A DNA stretch of 64,000 nt from assembly GCA_002794785.1 (NCBI GenBank), contig NBBA01000003.1, forward strand, positions 1,860,001 through 1,924,000, given 5' to 3'. The DNA is from Coniferiporia sulphurascens. Lineage: Eukaryota > Basidiomycota > Agaricomycetes > Hymenochaetales > Hymenochaetaceae. This document shows positions 1 through 14,484 of the stretch, in pieces. The translations under genes and the position numbers were made by a program. Positions within the stretch are counted from its first letter, which is position 1, and the number at the start of each line of letters is the position of its first letter. The notes beneath the pieces are model-generated. The model was not told the origin of the DNA. It saw only the letters and a program-made list of their open reading frames with translations, and ran no database searches.

Positions 1-940
1 ACCCCGTGTCGGAATGAAGACTAATGTAACCAACCGCAGGTGATGTTCCTGGTACCCTAAGTAACGCAAGCCGGCCCTGAAGCTGCAGGCTCATACATAA
101 AAAGTTCGGGAGGGAGTGCCCTGTGCAACGGCCTCGCCTCATATTCGAGTTCTAGTTTTTGGACATCCTGGGCTTGAGGACGTAGATATGTCTGCATATC
201 AGATACATGACAGCAGACGGGACGATAGGGGGCGTCTAGAGGGAGCACAGAGTCGCGAAGGTAAGCCTGATTACTATTTTTTTTTTACCCGCCTGGCGTG
301 CGTGGTGGCGCGTTCGAATGAAGAAATTGCATAATTTTTCAGTTATCCCTGTCTTAATGTACTCTGTGTCGAGACTTTGAAAATCTGATCACAACATCCT
401 TCTGCCTCGATGTCCTAATTTTCTTCGTGAACTGATTGATTCCTTTCGTTCTCCACAGCGCGGACCCCTGGGGTGTCGGCCTTCGGTTTCTCCGCAGGTT
501 TGAGGCACGATAAGCCAGATGAGCGTTTTCGTAGGCTATCGTCGGTACCGGTATGTAAGTACTAGACGTTGTACACGATTGAAATGCGATAGAAATACTA
601 GTATGCGCAAACCCTCATGTGACTATGACGCTGGACGCGAGAGCCGGGGCAAATGATCAAGTGTGCATTACAAACTTGGGTCATACCTGGTGCGGCTCCA
701 TACCTTTGCCGGTCCCGCCTCTTCTTCTCGGATGGCGGCGCGGTCGGCTCCGCCTAGAGCAAATGGAAGTTGGTGAAACTCGGGTATTGAGCCTTCGTGC
801 GCACATGCCACATGCTCGCGGCTTCGTGGTTGATCGACTCTTGTCCGCAGGCATACAGCGATGGTAATGTGATCTGTCTCTCGAGGCTAGGAGTCGATAC
901 CGCAGAAAAAGCTCCGTCAGCGGCGGGCCGATGGTTGGTA
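1..940. other. No gene recognised
   Basis: Both strands were read. Only short overlapping open frames without recognisable domains or consistent splice structure are present. The stretch is upstream of the GH127-type gene and may hold its distal promoter. Confidence 0.5.
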
Positions 941-942
941 CA

Positions 943-950
943 GTATATAT
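943..950 (+). promoter_or_regulatory. TATA-like box upstream of the GH127 gene
   Basis: A TATATAT-type string lies about 70 nt before the chosen start codon at 1019, a plausible core-promoter position for a fungal gene. Position and composition are the only support. Confidence 0.35.
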
Positions 951-1018
951 CTGCGGGATTGGGGACTCGGGACTTTCGAGCTCTGACTGGAGTCCCGGGC
1001 CCGATCATTATTAGCATT

Positions 1019-4000
1019 ATGGCGTTCCTCAAGTCGACGTCTTTCTCTCTCGCTTGTATCTTGTTGGGTCTTGCCGGCGATGGCGCTGCACAGTCCGGTC
1101 GTAAGTCTTGAGCTTCTTGGCGCCGATATGCTAAGCCGATCGCCAATTGCTTAGTTGCCGCGAAGAAGTTTCTCAACTTGCCTCTGGGTGCAATCATGCC
1201 GGCTGGATGGTTGCATGACCAGGCACGCTTCTACTTCGGCGCTGGCTGTTATTCTATGCTTACCTTTATGGCAGCTCATGGTGCAGACGGACGGTCTTTG
1301 GGGCCACGAACACGACTTCTATGATTAGTGAGTTCTTCAGCTTTGAGCACTTGATAGGATCGCTAATGGAATCCTTCCAGTGTCGCTCAAACGGATTGGC
1401 TCGGTGGGTCCCATCGATTAATAAAAATTAGAACGTTACTCAAGCTTAAGGCGTCTTCAGGTGGAGACTCGTTCTATTCCAATTTGGAAGAAGGTTGGTC
1501 TTTCAAACGATAATTACGGCTCCTCAAACTGATTTTTGACAAATGAACTCAGCCGGAAGCTATTGGTTTGTAGGTGTACCTTTCATTGGGTCGTGTGCAT
1601 ATCATTGTGTGGAAGATCTCATGACATATCCCATGCGAAAAGAACGCGATGGTTCCAAACGCTGTGCTCGTCAACTCTTCCGAGATACAGGCGCAGACGC
1701 AGTATTTCCTTGATTTTGTGCTCGAGAACCAAGATGACTCGGGGTGGCTTGGGCCCGAGGTATTCGATTCGAGCAAGCCACGCTATCTCTGGGCACGGTA
1801 CGTCTTACGTCCTGCTTCTTCTCGTTGCACCGCGGGATCTTCATTCGCTTTTGATGCTTTAGGTATCCATACCTTTTCGGCGCGACTCAGATGATAGAGT
1901 ATAATGCGTCATTGGCCGATGCCGTTATCCCTAAGCTGTACAAGTTCGTCACTTTGGCGAATACGATGCTCAAGAATGGTGAAGGGCTCGAGGACTGGAC
2001 TCGTACGCGCTGGGAGGACTTCGTCATCTCATTGCAGTGGTACGTAACTGTTTGTTGCATATTGCCATGTCGACTCTAGCTCATTATTCCTTTTCCCTGA
2101 TGTTTCTTGATGCACTTTTATGACCCAGGTTGTACGACTTCTACCCGAATGGTAACGAAGACCTCTTGATTGAAACCATGAAGCTTTTGAAGTCCACTGG
2201 CGACCCATGGGAAGGTTTGCTCATTCGTTCATCGCAAGTTCCAACTATTTGACTAAACCAATACAATCCCCTCTTTTAGAGGTATTTGAAACTGAGGTGA
2301 GAATCTGTCTCTTATAATATCTCTTGATTACATCTGATAAATTCGCGCTGTTAGTACTTCCCCACCACGGCCGTCGAAAACCTCCCAAACCCTTTCAATC
2401 TGCCTCTGGCAAGTCTCTCCGAATGCTAAGCGCTTTGCCCGTTCATTGACGGAAGTACTGCGTAGGTCTGGCACGGCGTCAATATGGCCGAGGGTCTCAA
2501 GGCGCTCCCGTCGACTTACCGCTTTACGCATAACCAATCCGGTACGTCCGATTGGCCTGCCCTGAAGTCTGTCGTTAAAACATGAATTCAGATCTTGACC
2601 GGGCGAGCGAAGGCTGGGACTTGCTGTTCCAGTATCACGGCCGTCCTTCGGGGATTTACGCTGCAGACGAATACCTCGCAGGTTTGGGCGCCATCCGAGG
2701 GTACGGTTTTCTTCACTTTCTTGCGAGTAGGGATTAGACACTCACGGGCGTAATTTTATTTATTTAGAACTGAACTGTGTCTGGTTGTTGTAAGTGTCAA
2801 GAAGTCACCATGCAATGAGTCCCCTGACTAACAATCCAACTTAGGAAACGATGTTTTCGTAGGTCACTTCCCTATCAATGCGTCTGAAATGCGTACTTAC
2901 AGTCTGTGTTTTTTTCTAGGGGATCGTACTTGTACCAAATCAGCGGCGAAAGCAAGTACGCTGACCGAGTAAGTCTTATTATGCCAAGTCAAAAAACAGA
3001 GTTAGACGGGTTCATAGGTCGAAAGAATCACATACAACGCTCTACCGGCTACACTAACTGGAGGTGGGTGTTATCGGATTCGAAAGAAAATATCGTCTCT
3101 TATTGATCTTTCGCAGATATGTGGTCTCGTCAATATCTACAAGAACAAAATCAGATCGCCGCACAAAACATGACACCGTGAGAAACGAGCTTTTCTCCTA
3201 CTTTCTTGTGTAACTTACTCTGCTTTTTAAAAAGGAATCCATTCCCTCTCGACGGCCCGTACTCCAATGTATTCGGTTTGGAACCAAACTACCCGTGGGT
3301 AACGCATTGAACATACACGATCTGTGCACTGACCTTTGCGTTGATTCTTAGTTGCTGTACCGTGAACCACGGACAAGGCTTCCCGAAGTTTGTCACTAAC
3401 TCATTTGTTAAATCGGCCGACAACGCCTCGCTTGTACAGCTTTATCTCGGCCCGCTCACCGCTCAGACAGTGCTCGCAGGCGACAACGCGGTTTCCGCGA
3501 GCGTAGACACACTCTATCCGTTCAGCGACACTGTGACGACCACCGTGACCGCAGATAAAGCGTTCACGTATTACGTGCGCATCCCGAGCTGGGTGTCGGG
3601 TGGAACGATCGCGCTGAATGGCGGGTCTAAGCGTAGCGTTCAAGCGAATGCGAATGGGCTGTACGCAATCAGACTACCCGCCGGGAAGTCGTCGTTTACG
3701 CTTGACCTCCCGTCTGAGATCACCATAGGTATGTCAACATCTTACGTATCGTATGACGACTAAAAATGGTTTTTTCCAAAGAGTCGCGTCCTAACAACTC
3801 TGTCGCCGTGCACCGCGGCCCTCTGAACTACGCATTCGATATCCCACGCAACCAGACAGTCATTGCACAGAATGCGGTTGAATCGCGCGCCGTTGACCTG
3901 CAGTTTGAGGCGACGGGGGCTTGGCAGTATGCTATCGACCCGGCAACGCTCAAGTTCAACGCGGGCGTGCCCGCGGGAGGTACACTGCCGTCGCCGGTTT

Positions 4001-4170
4001 TCGACACTGGCTTGCCCCCGTTCACGATCACTGCAACGGCGTGCTTGATTGCATGGCCAGAGGCTGGCGATACGTTCGCATCCTCTCCGCCAGAAAATGC
4101 GACCTGTATTGGTAACACCACAGATATCACGCTGTGGCCTCTTGGGGTGCGTCAAGTGCTTTACAATTAG
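1019..4170 (+). CDS. Secreted GH127-type beta-L-arabinofuranosidase-like protein (DUF1680 family)
   Basis: Family members release L-arabinofuranosyl units from arabinan side chains or glycans, so a cell-wall degrading role outside the cell is likely. I assembled 21 exons, all phase-consistent, giving about 655 residues with no stop. The start at 1019 opens a hydrophobic signal peptide (MAFLKSTSF...). Next comes LPLGAIMPAGWLHDQ, typical of the DUF1680 N-terminus, then GLWGHEHDFYDY, YNALPATLTG and CCTVNHGQGFPKF. The Glu and Cys of RGTELC and the Cys pair of CCTVNH match the zinc/nucleophile cysteine cluster known for GH127, so the active site looks intact; DEYLAG supplies a possible acid/base Glu. 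The last exon starts at 3782 and ends in the TAG at 4168-4170. Two introns (1223-1274 and 2409-2465) have GC-AG borders. Substrate is inferred from family only. Confidence 0.85.
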
Positions 4171-4984
4171 TGCTTTGATGAAACTAACAGGCGGTATAAA
4201 AGGCGACGAAGCTGCGGATAAGTGAATTCCCCGTCTTCGATTCAAAGAAATGATGTCTGTCAGGCTGCGAAAATGTCTGGGGTCTAATTCGCTTGGAAAA
4301 GTCAATAGGTTAAGCCAGATATTTTGTACTTGCGAAAGGGTCGGTCAGGATGGCGTGTGGAGGCTATCTCTCGATTAAATAAATAAGGCTTCTTCGATAT
4401 AAATCATACAATTTCTCGTAGACATTCAACCCTAAGGGCATGAATATACGGTATTTTTTGCATCAAGTCGTAAGCTTTCCAGCGGTATTTTGTGTCGTCA
4501 GCAGTCCCCATGGTCTTACGGAGATTTGCGCCGTTTCAGTCCGACCTGCGAAAAGCTGCCCCCTTCGTTAATCCCCTGGCAATGCTTTGATTTGCAATAT
4601 AGCCTATCTGCCGCGTGCATGCACCGGGCGGCAGGCTGCGAGTATCTATTAGACTTCTGCATGCACATTTATTTAACTTCTACATCCATCATACGAAAGA
4701 AAACCATTCACTATCACTCTGGCCCCGTCCCAGCTCCAGTTAGTATGTTATCTAAAGATTACGGGGATCCTTCCACTAATTACATGCAAAAGTGACTGGA
4801 GGAAAATCAGACCAGTGTGAACTTCGGACTCGATGCTGGCCGAAGTCGACGTTGAGATATGTAGCGAGGCGTAGCCTGTCGAAGGGACTGTTAGCATAGA
4901 ATGTAATACCACCGTTAAATCTCGAATCGCAGTGAAATTTTTTAACTCCACTCCCTAGGATCCTTTTCATGCAACTGTATTTTG
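4171..4984. other. Intergenic, no gene recognised
   Basis: The 3' flank of the GH127-type gene. I see no domain, RNA gene or repeat here that I can support. Confidence 0.45.
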
Positions 4985-5760
4985 GGTGGCACGCCATCCT
5001 CTCCGAATGCCGAGCAGAGAGACCATCCTGGTTGGGTACCTTTGTTCAAGTCGGAATCAGGCTTTGCACTTGAAGTAGTTGCACTGATTGATGCGGCCGA
5101 CATCTCAGACCGAGTAGCTGCACGGGTAAACAAGCCATCACACGGAATGTTTACTCGGACGTATTTGATGCACAGGCATGACCCAACTCTCTCTCCAGGT
5201 CCTGGAGAATCGTTTACCACGGAAAAAGCGCCACAGTAGGCCGTTGGAGGACGGCGGTCCTGAATCGAGTAAGCAGAAAGACTCGGATGCAGCTGCCAGA
5301 CTTCCATGTCCCCCAAGCGTCCGGATACCCTCTTCAGAACACAGAAGGTAGGGTCATTCGACGATTCGCTAAGAAGCCACCACTAAGGCAGAGCGGAGTC
5401 CTCAGTACAGTACCAGTACCACCGATCCGTACAGGTGTACCGCAGTGAAAAGTCTTGTCAAGATGCGACCCGTGCATAAACACGATCCAACCAACGTGCA
5501 GCGTAGCACTCGCTGTACCGCCGTCGGCAAGAGGCACTCGACCCAATCTCTCGTGCTCGTTGAGAAAAATCAGCTGGCAACATGGACGAGGTCGACGCGA
5601 TGGCGTTTCTGGTTGACAGCGGTTGTGGTATGACCGTGAAGAGGCAACGGAAGCGATGGGTCTGCGTCGAGCGCGGACGCATCCCGATGGTTGATGTCAT
5701 TTTTACTATGTTTTTGCATGTCCTATCGCGTTAATGAGCCCAGAGACGTCGCCAGGCCGA
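4985..5760 (+). repeat. Dispersed decayed repeat, copy A
   Basis: This stretch aligns by eye, in the same orientation, with 10850-11565 (copy B) and partly with 38680-38890 (copy C). Shared landmarks with B are GTTCAAGTCGGAATCA, the run around ACCAGTACC, TCAAGATGCGACCCGTGCAT, and a short frame beginning MDEVD near 5583 that matches MDDVD in B near 11381. Identity is interrupted by many substitutions and indels, so it is an old element or duplicated gene relic. No terminal repeats or target duplication were found. Confidence 0.6.
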
Positions 5761-5969
5761 CGGTGGCGGAGCATCGTGCCGAAGTAACGTGACGCCGTGC
5801 CCATTGGACGGGAAAGTGCCGTCAAGAAACGTGACTTCAAATCAATTCCCACACGCCTTGCCTTCTACGCACAGCACACATCAATAGGGGGTGCTTGCAA
5901 CTCGCTCTTGACCACCATCGTCATCTCGCACGACTTGCTAGCAGCTGAACAAACCACATTTAAACAAAC

Positions 5970-8900
5970 ATGTCGCAATCTGAGAACGATTCTGCTGCTG
6001 ATCAGAGGTGAGTTGGCAGGGTTTTATTGTATTTCTTGATTTGTACTGATTTACGTCGATGCGCGTGCAGGTTTCTGGCCATTAAAGGTGATCTTTAAGC
6101 ATTATTCCCGGACTAATGGTATACGTTAAAATGCGGCGCTGTTTATAGCCATCGAAATCGATTTCAAAGGAAATCGACCGCTGCACAAAATCAAAATTAA
6201 AGTTAAATCCGGAGAGGAATCGCACGGCATCCGCCACTTTGAGAAAAATGAAGCTGTGTACTGGGATATTACGAATGTCATGTGAGTATTGACTGTAGAC
6301 GTCGTATTTCCTGCGCCAACAATCTCCCTAGATATCCTTCGTTATCCTTTGATCTCAACATCACGGTCCGGGAAGTGCGGATCCTCCCTCCGGGAGGACA
6401 TTCCTCAGTATTCAATATTTCTCCTTCGGACGTCATCGGAAAGGACACTTTCCGAGCACAAGGTATGACATTCGACCAATTGACGGCCCTCATTGACACG
6501 GTCTTCGTAGACACTTTAGGGAGGATTGAGGTCATCCTCACGTGCGAGTCGGAGTTATCGGTGAGTGCATTTGACGATTAAAAGAATTTTGGACCGAATA
6601 TATCCAAAGATCGATTCACTTGCCGAGCGGCTCGTCAAAGAAGCACAAACCGCGGTTGGAGAGAAGAAAGTCCTTTTAGACTCCCTTGGCAAAGTCAGCA
6701 AGTTTCTCGACGTTATCATGAATTTGGCCGATGGTATAACCGATGTATGTTCATCCCTGTGTTCATGTATATTGTCTAATATCCATAACGATGCAGGTCC
6801 ATGTTGGCAGTAAGGGTGCCGCCGTACTGGCTTCTGCCTTGTTCGAGGTGACCTAAAAACCTCTCAATTTATTGTCCACAGATACTAATATTCGTGGTAG
6901 AGGTGCAAGGCGCAACAGAAATGTCGCGGAGAGGCGGCGGCACTTATGCAGGAGCTATCGTCATTTTTGCCATTCACCGGTGACGGATTTCCCGGGCTCA
7001 TGGAGAATGGGAGGACGAAAGGGATTGTCAAGGAGATGCTGGAACTTTTCTGTGACGTTTCTAAACCTATCATCAGATATTCGTCTAGGGGGATTTTGGG
7101 TAAAGTGAAATTCTCTCTCCATATGGCTATAACTACTTAATGATCATTAGGAGACTTGATTTTCTCTCGGAGAGATGACATTGGTAGGAAAACGGATGCG
7201 TTTAGGAAACTGAAGGAGACTTTCGATTGGTACGTCAAGGCAGAGGTCTGGAGGACGGTTACAAGCACAGGTAACTTTACAGCACAAAAGACATGCTACA
7301 ATTTACTGATTTCGTCCTCCAGAGACGCGTATAGATGGACTCCAGCAGCAATTCAGTAGCTCAGGTAAATCCAACGCATGAGTATACACATTGATTAATA
7401 CTTTATCTTTCAGAAATACGTGCAGAAAATCTTTCGTTGCAGCAGCAGCTGCATCCGGCACGGCGAGCTTATTGCGACAATTCGGGTGGAAAGATGTGTT
7501 TGGAAGGAACTAGGGAATCTGTTCTTAAGCGGATCAAAGACTGGGCTGTCTCGGATTCTAAGCTGTTTTGGTTGCATGGTGTGGCGGGATCTGGGAAGAG
7601 TGCGATCGCGAACTCTGTTGCTCATATGCTTGGACAGGAGCAGTTGCTGCTTTTTGGCTGCTTTTTCTGCAAGAGGGATGACCCAGAGTGTCATAATCCT
7701 ATGACTGTACTCCCTACTCTCGCATATCATTTTTTCAAGTGGCATATGGGTTATCGTTCTTTAGTGCTTTCTGTTATATATGGGGTGGATGAGCCTAAGC
7801 TTGCCCAGAGCCTATATTGGCAATTTGAGCTGTTATTGAGAAAGCCTTTAATGTCTCTGGCTACTGCTGCAGTGGACATACCCCCAAGGCCCCTAGTTGT
7901 CGTCATCGATGCACTTGATGAATGTGGAGACTCACCAGAATCAAGGATGGAGCTAGCTAGATACTTGGTGGAATTTACCAGTATTGTTCCCTGGCTCAGG
8001 GTATTCATTACCAGTAGACCTTTACCAGAGCTCAAGCAAATATTCCCTGCTAAAGAGTTTCAATCCCTTGATATTAATGAAGAGCTTGGTTCTGTGCAGG
8101 TGCATGAAGACATAGTGCTATACACAAAACATTGTGCACAGAACTTAAATCTTACAGATGATCAGATTGAGTCATTTGCTCTAAAGGCATCTGGACTGTT
8201 TATCTGGACTAGTACTGTTTTTAGATTCATTAAAGCACAGCTTCATAAGCAAAGGGCAGTCAAAGGAATTCTATCACAAGAATTATCTGCCAACCCTGAA
8301 TCTGCTCTTGACCAGATCTACAAAACTGTTCTCCAAAATGTGGCTAAAGGCCCAGACAATACTGAAATTGTTAAATCTGTGATTGGCCTAATTGTTTGTG
8401 CATCAAAGAACAGGCCTCTCCCTGAAAATGCTCTTCTAGACTTTCTCTGTGCTTTGGAGGATGATGTGGACCTGTTAGTGCTGAGGGGGACTATTGATAG
8501 CCTGCAGGCAGTTCTGTACAGGGATACAAAGGATGGAGCTATCTGTGTCTGCCACCCATCCTTCCTTGATTTTGTCAATACTCAGACACATTCACAAACT
8601 TACTGGACTGAACCTACTTTCTTGGACACAATTATGGCTACCAGATGCTTACAGATAATAAACTCAATGTTGAGATTCAACATCTGTGGATTGGAGACAT
8701 CCTTTCTTCTAAATGAGGATGTTCCAGGGCTCCAGAGCAAAATCAATAGTTGTATCCCACAACACCTATGGTACAGCTGTTTATATTGGATGAACCACAT
8801 TTCTGGCTGTAGTGACATTGATGAGGATACTCAAGTGCATGGGCTACTAAAGCAAGTATTCTGTGGTCTCAAAGCCCTATATTGGATAGAGTGTCTCAGC

Positions 8901-9972
8901 CTTATTGAGGAGCTAAAATCAGGCATAAATATTCTTGAGCATTTCATCAAAAATTACAAGGTATGTTCACACACTTAACATTATATACCATTTATACTCG
9001 CAACATTGTGTCTAGCCAATTGGGATACTAGCTGCCACTTGCAAAGACCTACACAGGATTCTGACAACTTATTATACTCCAATCTCAGTTAGCACCCCAC
9101 ACCTTTATATATCAGCATTATCCTGGGTTCCCACAGAGAGCTATATAGAACAAGAAATTTGCCCACACTTTAAGAATCAGCCACTTGTACAGGCAGGAAA
9201 GGAAAAGATTTGGAATCCTAACCTATGGACAGCCAATACAGGTAGTTCTTTACTTTGTGTTGCCTACTCTCCTGATGGAAGATATATTGTTTCTGGCTCA
9301 GAGGACATTACCCTGAGGATTTGGGATGCCCAGATGGGAAATCCTGTGGGTGAACCACTTACAGGTCATTTAAACTGGGTCAGCTCTGTTGCCTACTCTC
9401 CTGATGGAAGACACATTGTGTCTGGCTCTTGGGACAAGACACTGAGGATTTGGGATGCCTAGACAGGGAATCCTGTGGGAGAGCCCCTCACAGGTCACTC
9501 AGGCTTTGTCTTATCTGTTGCCTACTCTCCTGATGGAAGACACATTGTGTCTGGCTCAACAGACTGCACTCTGAGGATCTGGGATGCCCAGACTGGGAAG
9601 CAAGTGAGAGAGCCCCTCACAGGACATTCAGACTGGGTCAGCTCTGTTGCCTTCTCCCCTGATGGGAGACACATTGTGTCTGGCTCATATGACAAAACAT
9701 TGAGAATCTGGGATGCTGGTACTGTGCACACAGGTTTTGAAATACCAGTGGGAGGGTCATATATTTTGAATAGAATTGGTCATGATGGATGGGTACAAGA
9801 CCCATCTGGCAACCTCCTACTATGGGTCCCACACATGTACCGTGATGGTGTATTTGACAAGTCCAAGGTATGGATACCAAGCTTTGCTGGTGGTAAATCT
9901 GCACGAGTGAATTGGGCAATGCTAGTGGAGTATAGTGGTTCATCATGGGTCAATATTTTGAAGCATTCCTAG
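5970..9972 (+). pseudogene. NACHT-WD40 (NLR/STAND-type) gene with an in-frame stop in the WD40 array
   Basis: Fungal NACHT-WD40 proteins are signal-transducing NTPases involved in non-self recognition and cell-death control. Eleven phase-consistent exons join: 5970-6007, 6071-6087, 6149-6281, 6332-6560, 6610-6744, 6797-6847, 6901-7099, 7151-7270, 7323-7364, 7414-8960 and 9016-9972. The N-terminus is a C2-like segment of the kind seen in Agaricomycete NLRs (GNRPLHKIKIKVKSGEE), then helical sequence. The NACHT core has the P-loop GVAGSGKS at about residues 377-384, a Walker B segment VVVIDALDECGD and the sensor ITSRPLPEL. The C-terminus has four WD40 units. TAG at 9460-9462 replaces a codon that is CAG in the neighbouring units (WDA-stop-TGNP). 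The product would be about 985 residues rather than about 1155. The frame stays open after the stop to 9972, so the lesion is young, a truncated allele, or a base error. Confidence 0.75.
9250..9720 (+). repeat. Tandem WD40 repeat units with near-identical DNA
   Basis: Four units of about 126-129 nt each encode V(A)YSPDGRxIVSGSxDxTLRIWDA. Units 2 to 4 are nearly identical at the DNA level, including the string GATGGAAGACACATTGTGTC. Such recent identity is typical of fungal NLR arrays that change copy number by recombination. The third-listed unit is entered only after the TAG at 9460. Confidence 0.8.
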
Positions 9973-10394
9973 TAATCTTGATTTTCTGACAGGCCATATT
10001 TTCAAGGTCCGTCTAGCAAACTGAGTACGGCGTTTTGGTTCGTTCATACATACCGCTGTCTGCTATCTTTCCACATTGTTAAGTTGTCGTTTCCCTCACA
10101 CGTGTTTCCTTGCGATTGTGTACTTGTAGTTTGTTAGTGTCACCCTTTAGTATGTGTATGCGAAAGAAACGTAGATATTATGCTAGTCAATAAATGTAAG
10201 CCGTAGAAGGCATAGACGTAAATTTTCCTGTGCGGCAGGTAGTATGAGTGCTTTCAACAGAACCTATGTGCATTATCCCAGCCCGCAATTTATGAACATG
10301 AGACGAACAATACTCATGCGCACTAGGACTGGTAGGAGTCATAAACTGAGAAGAAGATACAACCTCGCACTGCCGAAGCCATTTATGCTTTCAC
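9973..10394. other. 3' flank of the NACHT-WD40 gene, no gene recognised
   Basis: AT-rich sequence after the stop codon. No further coding signal or structured RNA was identified. Confidence 0.45.
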
Positions 10395-11565
10395 GGTCAT
10401 AGATATCATGTGACGTCGGCGGCCTTTGTAACCGTAGGTGAAGTGGATTTCATTTTACGCGGCACAGCAGTAGCACATGTCAGACTTAGTGAGCGTATGT
10501 ATATACGAGAGGCAATGCTGAGAGGAGTGTCGTGCGTACACTATACTTGGAGTAAGATTTGGTGGGTTGATTTGTGAATAGGCAATATATAATAGAATCG
10601 CTGGTAGACGCACCGAACGAAGGAGAAATGTGTGTCGTCTGAGCATGTATTCGTATGTCCTTAGCTATTTGTGTACACTCATTGACAGTACCGCAACGGC
10701 TTGTACACCGTGTCTGTACGGAGCGCTACGTTTAGCTTTGTCGCTCGGCACAGAGCCCATCCGTATCACAAGTGAATTAGGGCAAGAATGGCGGGCGGAC
10801 ATGATGCAGCGCATGGACTCAAGCAAGGAGGCCATCCTACATAAGGCGGAAAATGGGAAGACGGCTGGTTGGGTATCTCTGTTCAAGTCGGAATCACAAA
10901 TGAATCTCGCTTGAAGTAAATGCGCCGAAACCGAAGCACAGACAGGACTGTGTGAGCTGCATGGGTAAACGAGTCGTCATGCGGAATGTTTCGCAGGCGC
11001 GTTCTCTGGGATTGTATCCCGCGTTGCTGGGTCCGGGTTCTGAGAATCGCATAGGCAGAAAATACCTCCGAGTCGATGAAGTGTGAGGTGACCGTGCTCT
11101 TGCAAGTGCTGGGTACTACCCAGAGCGCAGAAGATAAGGAGGACTCCTCCATTAAACTATGCGCTAGGAAGTAATGATGCTATTGCGGCAGCGCGGAATC
11201 CGGAGTCTTCAGTCTGGTACCAGTACCGCCGACTCAACCGCTTAAGTGTAGTGGGAAGCCATGTCAAGATACGACCCGTGCATAAATACGGTCCGAAAAG
11301 GTGCAGCGTAGCGCTCGCTGCACTACCTTCGGTAAGAGACACTCGACTGAATCTCTCGAGCTTGTTGGGTGAGCTGACGACATGGACGACGTTGACTTGG
11401 TGGCGTGTCTGATTGACGGCGATTATGATATGGTCATGTGGAGGCAACGGCACGGGCGGTGGGCCTGCGTCGAGTGCCGGCGTATCTGGGTATTTGATGC
11501 CATTCTTTGCTATATTTCGCTTGTCCTGTTGCGTTGATAAATCCCGAGGCACCAATAGGAGATGG
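10395..11565 (+). repeat. Dispersed decayed repeat, copy B
   Basis: This is the longest copy seen. Its left part (10395-10530, landmarks ATCATGTGACGTCGGCGGCC and TCATTTTACGCGGC) matches copy C at 37850-37880 and 38325-38400. Its right part (10850-11565) matches copy A. A remnant frame near 11381-11535 begins MDDVDLVACLIDGDYD and aligns with a similar frame in copy A, suggesting the element once coded for protein. Many stops and shifts are present and the ends are not defined. Confidence 0.6.
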
Positions 11566-12340
11566 GTACGAAGCAAGTGGAATGGGAGCACACAGTTTCT
11601 CGTGAGGTGAACTGAGTTGTCGAGGAGCCCGCGCTAGAGTGTAGCACGTCCAAATGAGGAAGAGACTTCAATAAACCTGACCGTACGCGTGCGGGCATAG
11701 CTTCATAGGGAGTAGCGGGTGTAGTTGCGTCCTAGGTCAAGGGGTGTTCTCGGGAGACGGAAGACCGCGATTCTCTCCGAAGCTACTTTTCAGTCACCTC
11801 CACAGACTGGTTATGTCGATAACCCACGTATAGTTTGGTGAACCGTGTCAAGCTCGCAATTCCTCAGATAGTCTCCGATGCGGCACGCAGACAAGAACGG
11901 TCAGTCCAACGGCACCCCGCGACCAAACAGGCGGTGTGGATGAGCAGGACTATGCAGCCGATGCTGCTTATGGGAGGATGACTCTCCGAGTGTAAGAGAC
12001 TGGGTTGGGAAATAACATATCGGATGTACGGTAGGAATGGAGGTGATAAGCAGAAGAGCTGATCGACGACATTTCCAAGTTCAGTCCTGATCGGCCCTTA
12101 TTTGGTGTTGCTGATATAATCCACGCTAATGTCAGCGCCCCCGACGCCGTGGTCCCGCTCACGACCATGGGCCCGTCCCTCTCCCCTCGGGCTCTCCCCT
12201 GGGCGTCCCCGTCCCGATACGTGCCTCGCTCCCGCTGCACGACTCCGCGTTCTCATCATTACCCACTCGTTGCCTTCTCACTGGTCGCCCTTCCTCTCTC
12301 GCGACCCACACCTGCCAAGACCAACCATGCCCGTAAACGC
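11566..12340. other. Intergenic, upstream region of the peroxidase pseudogene
   Basis: Pyrimidine-rich and GC-rich towards the right end. No gene was recognised on either strand. Confidence 0.45.
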
Positions 12341-12341
12341 G

Positions 12342-12348
12342 TATTTAA
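12342..12348 (+). promoter_or_regulatory. TATA-like box of the peroxidase locus
   Basis: TATTTAA lies about 60 nt before the start codon at 12409, a position common in fungal peroxidase genes. Confidence 0.4.
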
Positions 12349-12408
12349 GAGACGCGCGACGCGTTCTGTCTCTTCACTCATCGAGTCCACTCTCCTACAT
12401 ACTTTACA

Positions 12409-13901
<1,493 letters not shown>

Positions 13902-13922
13902 GTAAATAGGCTGCATGATAGT

Positions 13923-13946
13923 AGCCCCACTCAATTGCAAGTTATC
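13923..13946 (+). repeat. Left terminal inverted repeat of the Harbinger-type element
   Basis: This is the reverse complement of 20821-20844 with a single mismatch at the seventh base. It is preceded by AGT, which also follows the right repeat. Confidence 0.8.
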
Positions 13947-14484
13947 GTTCGATTTTTACTCCGGCAGGAGGATGTACCGTTGCGTCGGTTTGATATCGGG
14001 CAGAGAGATCGGACCCGGGAGCTTGGCGGATTCCTTTTTGGGCGAGGAAACTTAAATTAAGTGTGTGTCTCAGAACTCTGCAACAAAGATGCAAGAACGT
14101 GCTCGGCATCTCATGTACCTCGCTGTGCCTCTTCTTGTTGGCAGCAAGGATGATGACGAAGAGCTTCTCGGTCTTCTGACGGCTTCGGTTGCATTGGGGT
14201 CCTTGCAACGGAATGCTCGTGGTCCGTACAACACCATACATTCGCAAGACTTCTTGACGAAGCTGCTGCATACAGCAAGCGATCAGCACTTCAAGGCATT
14301 TTTGAGGTGTGTATATGCTAATTTCTGGCATGTATGCATATTAAAATCGAACAGAATGGATAAAAACAGCTTTGTAAAGCTGCACGACCTTATCAAGGAC
14401 GACCCTGTCTTTGTTTTGACTGGTATGAAGCCCCAGTGTCCCCCTTGGTACCAGCTGGCAGTCTTTCTCCTCCGTTACGGCTAC

